From Dreissena polymorpha (taxonomy: Eukaryota; Mollusca; Bivalvia; Myida; Dreissenidae): a stretch of DNA of 64,000 bases. The DNA lies in contig NC_068366.1 in NCBI RefSeq assembly GCF_020536995.1, positions 69,627,297-69,691,296 of the forward strand. The letters are read 5' to 3'. The position numbers and the translations under genes were made by a program. Numbering within the stretch: position 1 is the stretch's first letter; every line of letters starts with the position of its first letter. Positions 63,241-64,000 of the stretch are shown here, piece by piece. The notes below the pieces were generated by a model. That model ran no database searches, was not told where the DNA came from, and saw only the letters and a list, made by a program, of their open reading frames with translations.

Positions 63241-64000
63241 AAAATGTAACTACGTAGTAAGCTTGAACAATTGATAAAACTTTGGAATTGAGTTTTAATA
63301 TTTTACGCATTGTTTGCATGTACATTTATTAAACGTTTCAAATCAGAATATCAACAACCTTGTTGCTCACTTCACATTCCATTAAGTAGAACGATACATT
63401 CGATCGATCGTGTTAACAATCATTGAATACTCTAGGTTTTGCCTACTTTTACCACTGCTCACTTTCGGCGCATTGGTTTTGAATAATTATTTTACGTTCT
63501 GACATCAATCATAAGCACGTATTTGTGTAATCTTTAGACTCATATATGGCTCATATATGATGTGTTCCAAAATTACATATATCAAATTAAGTAAAAGATC
63601 GTAGTGTATCATTTCTAACTTATCGATGAGACACATGGATAAAGTAATGTGTATCTTTGAAACTTTGAAAAAAATAAACGTTACACGCACACAAAGGAAC
63701 CAGCATTGAACAGTCAATTTGATCTATAAGTGTTATCTGTATTTTGCAAAAGTCGTTTTTTCATTCATTTTGATATACGCACGCTATCCTAATACCACGA
63801 AGTCTACTTTAATATATGTTTATATTTTGCCGCTCTTGATAAATACAACTGTAAAAAGGATTTTATTTACTCAGAAAGATTTTATTTAGAAAGCCATTTT
63901 AAAGGGACATTTATTGCCAAGGGAACGTCTTATCGTATATGTTGGCTGGTAATATTACTTAACTAATATTACTTAATTAAGAGCGATACTTTTTATCGCC
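63241..64000. other. No recognisable gene
   Basis: AT-rich tail of the window with no supported exon or repeat array. Confidence 0.45.

Overview
The window is eukaryotic, AT-rich, intron-bearing and repeat-dense. I read it as a bivalve mollusc, possibly a dreissenid. This rests on small dispersed repeats I recall from bivalve genomes: the CCCCCGCC-ended element, the TATGCCACC element and a foldback element with a GGGCTTAATGCATGTG-like end. It also rests on a three-exon ninjurin gene with ordinary GT-AG introns. Species is inference. There are no bacterial operons, CRISPR arrays or rRNA genes.

Region 1 (1-15441) is a tandem duplication. A 6.9 kb segment (1-6901) recurs at 8564-15441 with only a handful of base changes and three small length changes. 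Each copy carries a complete minus-strand ninjurin gene predicting the same 190-residue membrane protein. A 1.66 kb spacer (6902-8563) separates them and holds a tRNA-like element with inverted ends. The right edge of the duplication falls inside a small CCCCCGCC-ended element, complete only in copy 2.

Region 2 (15.4-26.5 kb) is gene-poor. It has three candidate minus-strand exons of an unrecognised gene (17.3, 19.7 and 21.1 kb), a second tRNA-like inverted-repeat element, and long AT microsatellites. Region 3 (26.5-35.4 kb) is a transposon graveyard: a tRNA-derived SINE, three LINE remnants, a Harbinger transposase exon with one frameshift, and a foldback element.

Region 4 (36.7-39.6 kb) has a 50-bp minisatellite with 11 near-perfect units and a 51-bp minisatellite that stays open on both strands. 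Region 5 (44.2-51.25 kb) is the most interesting part. An outer element with 58-bp inverted ends carries a two-exon coding fragment of unknown function. A tyrosine-recombinase retrotransposon fossil of the DIRS/Ngaro/PAT type lies inside it, with textbook split direct repeats (A1, then B1 joined to A2, then B2).

Region 6 (51.3-64 kb) has a CUB-like terminal exon at 57 kb, two weaker candidate exons, a 102-bp perfect-armed palindrome, and an L1/Tx1-like LINE that kept its endonuclease and C-terminal tail but lost its reverse transcriptase. Only the two ninjurin genes are complete, confidently recognised host genes.
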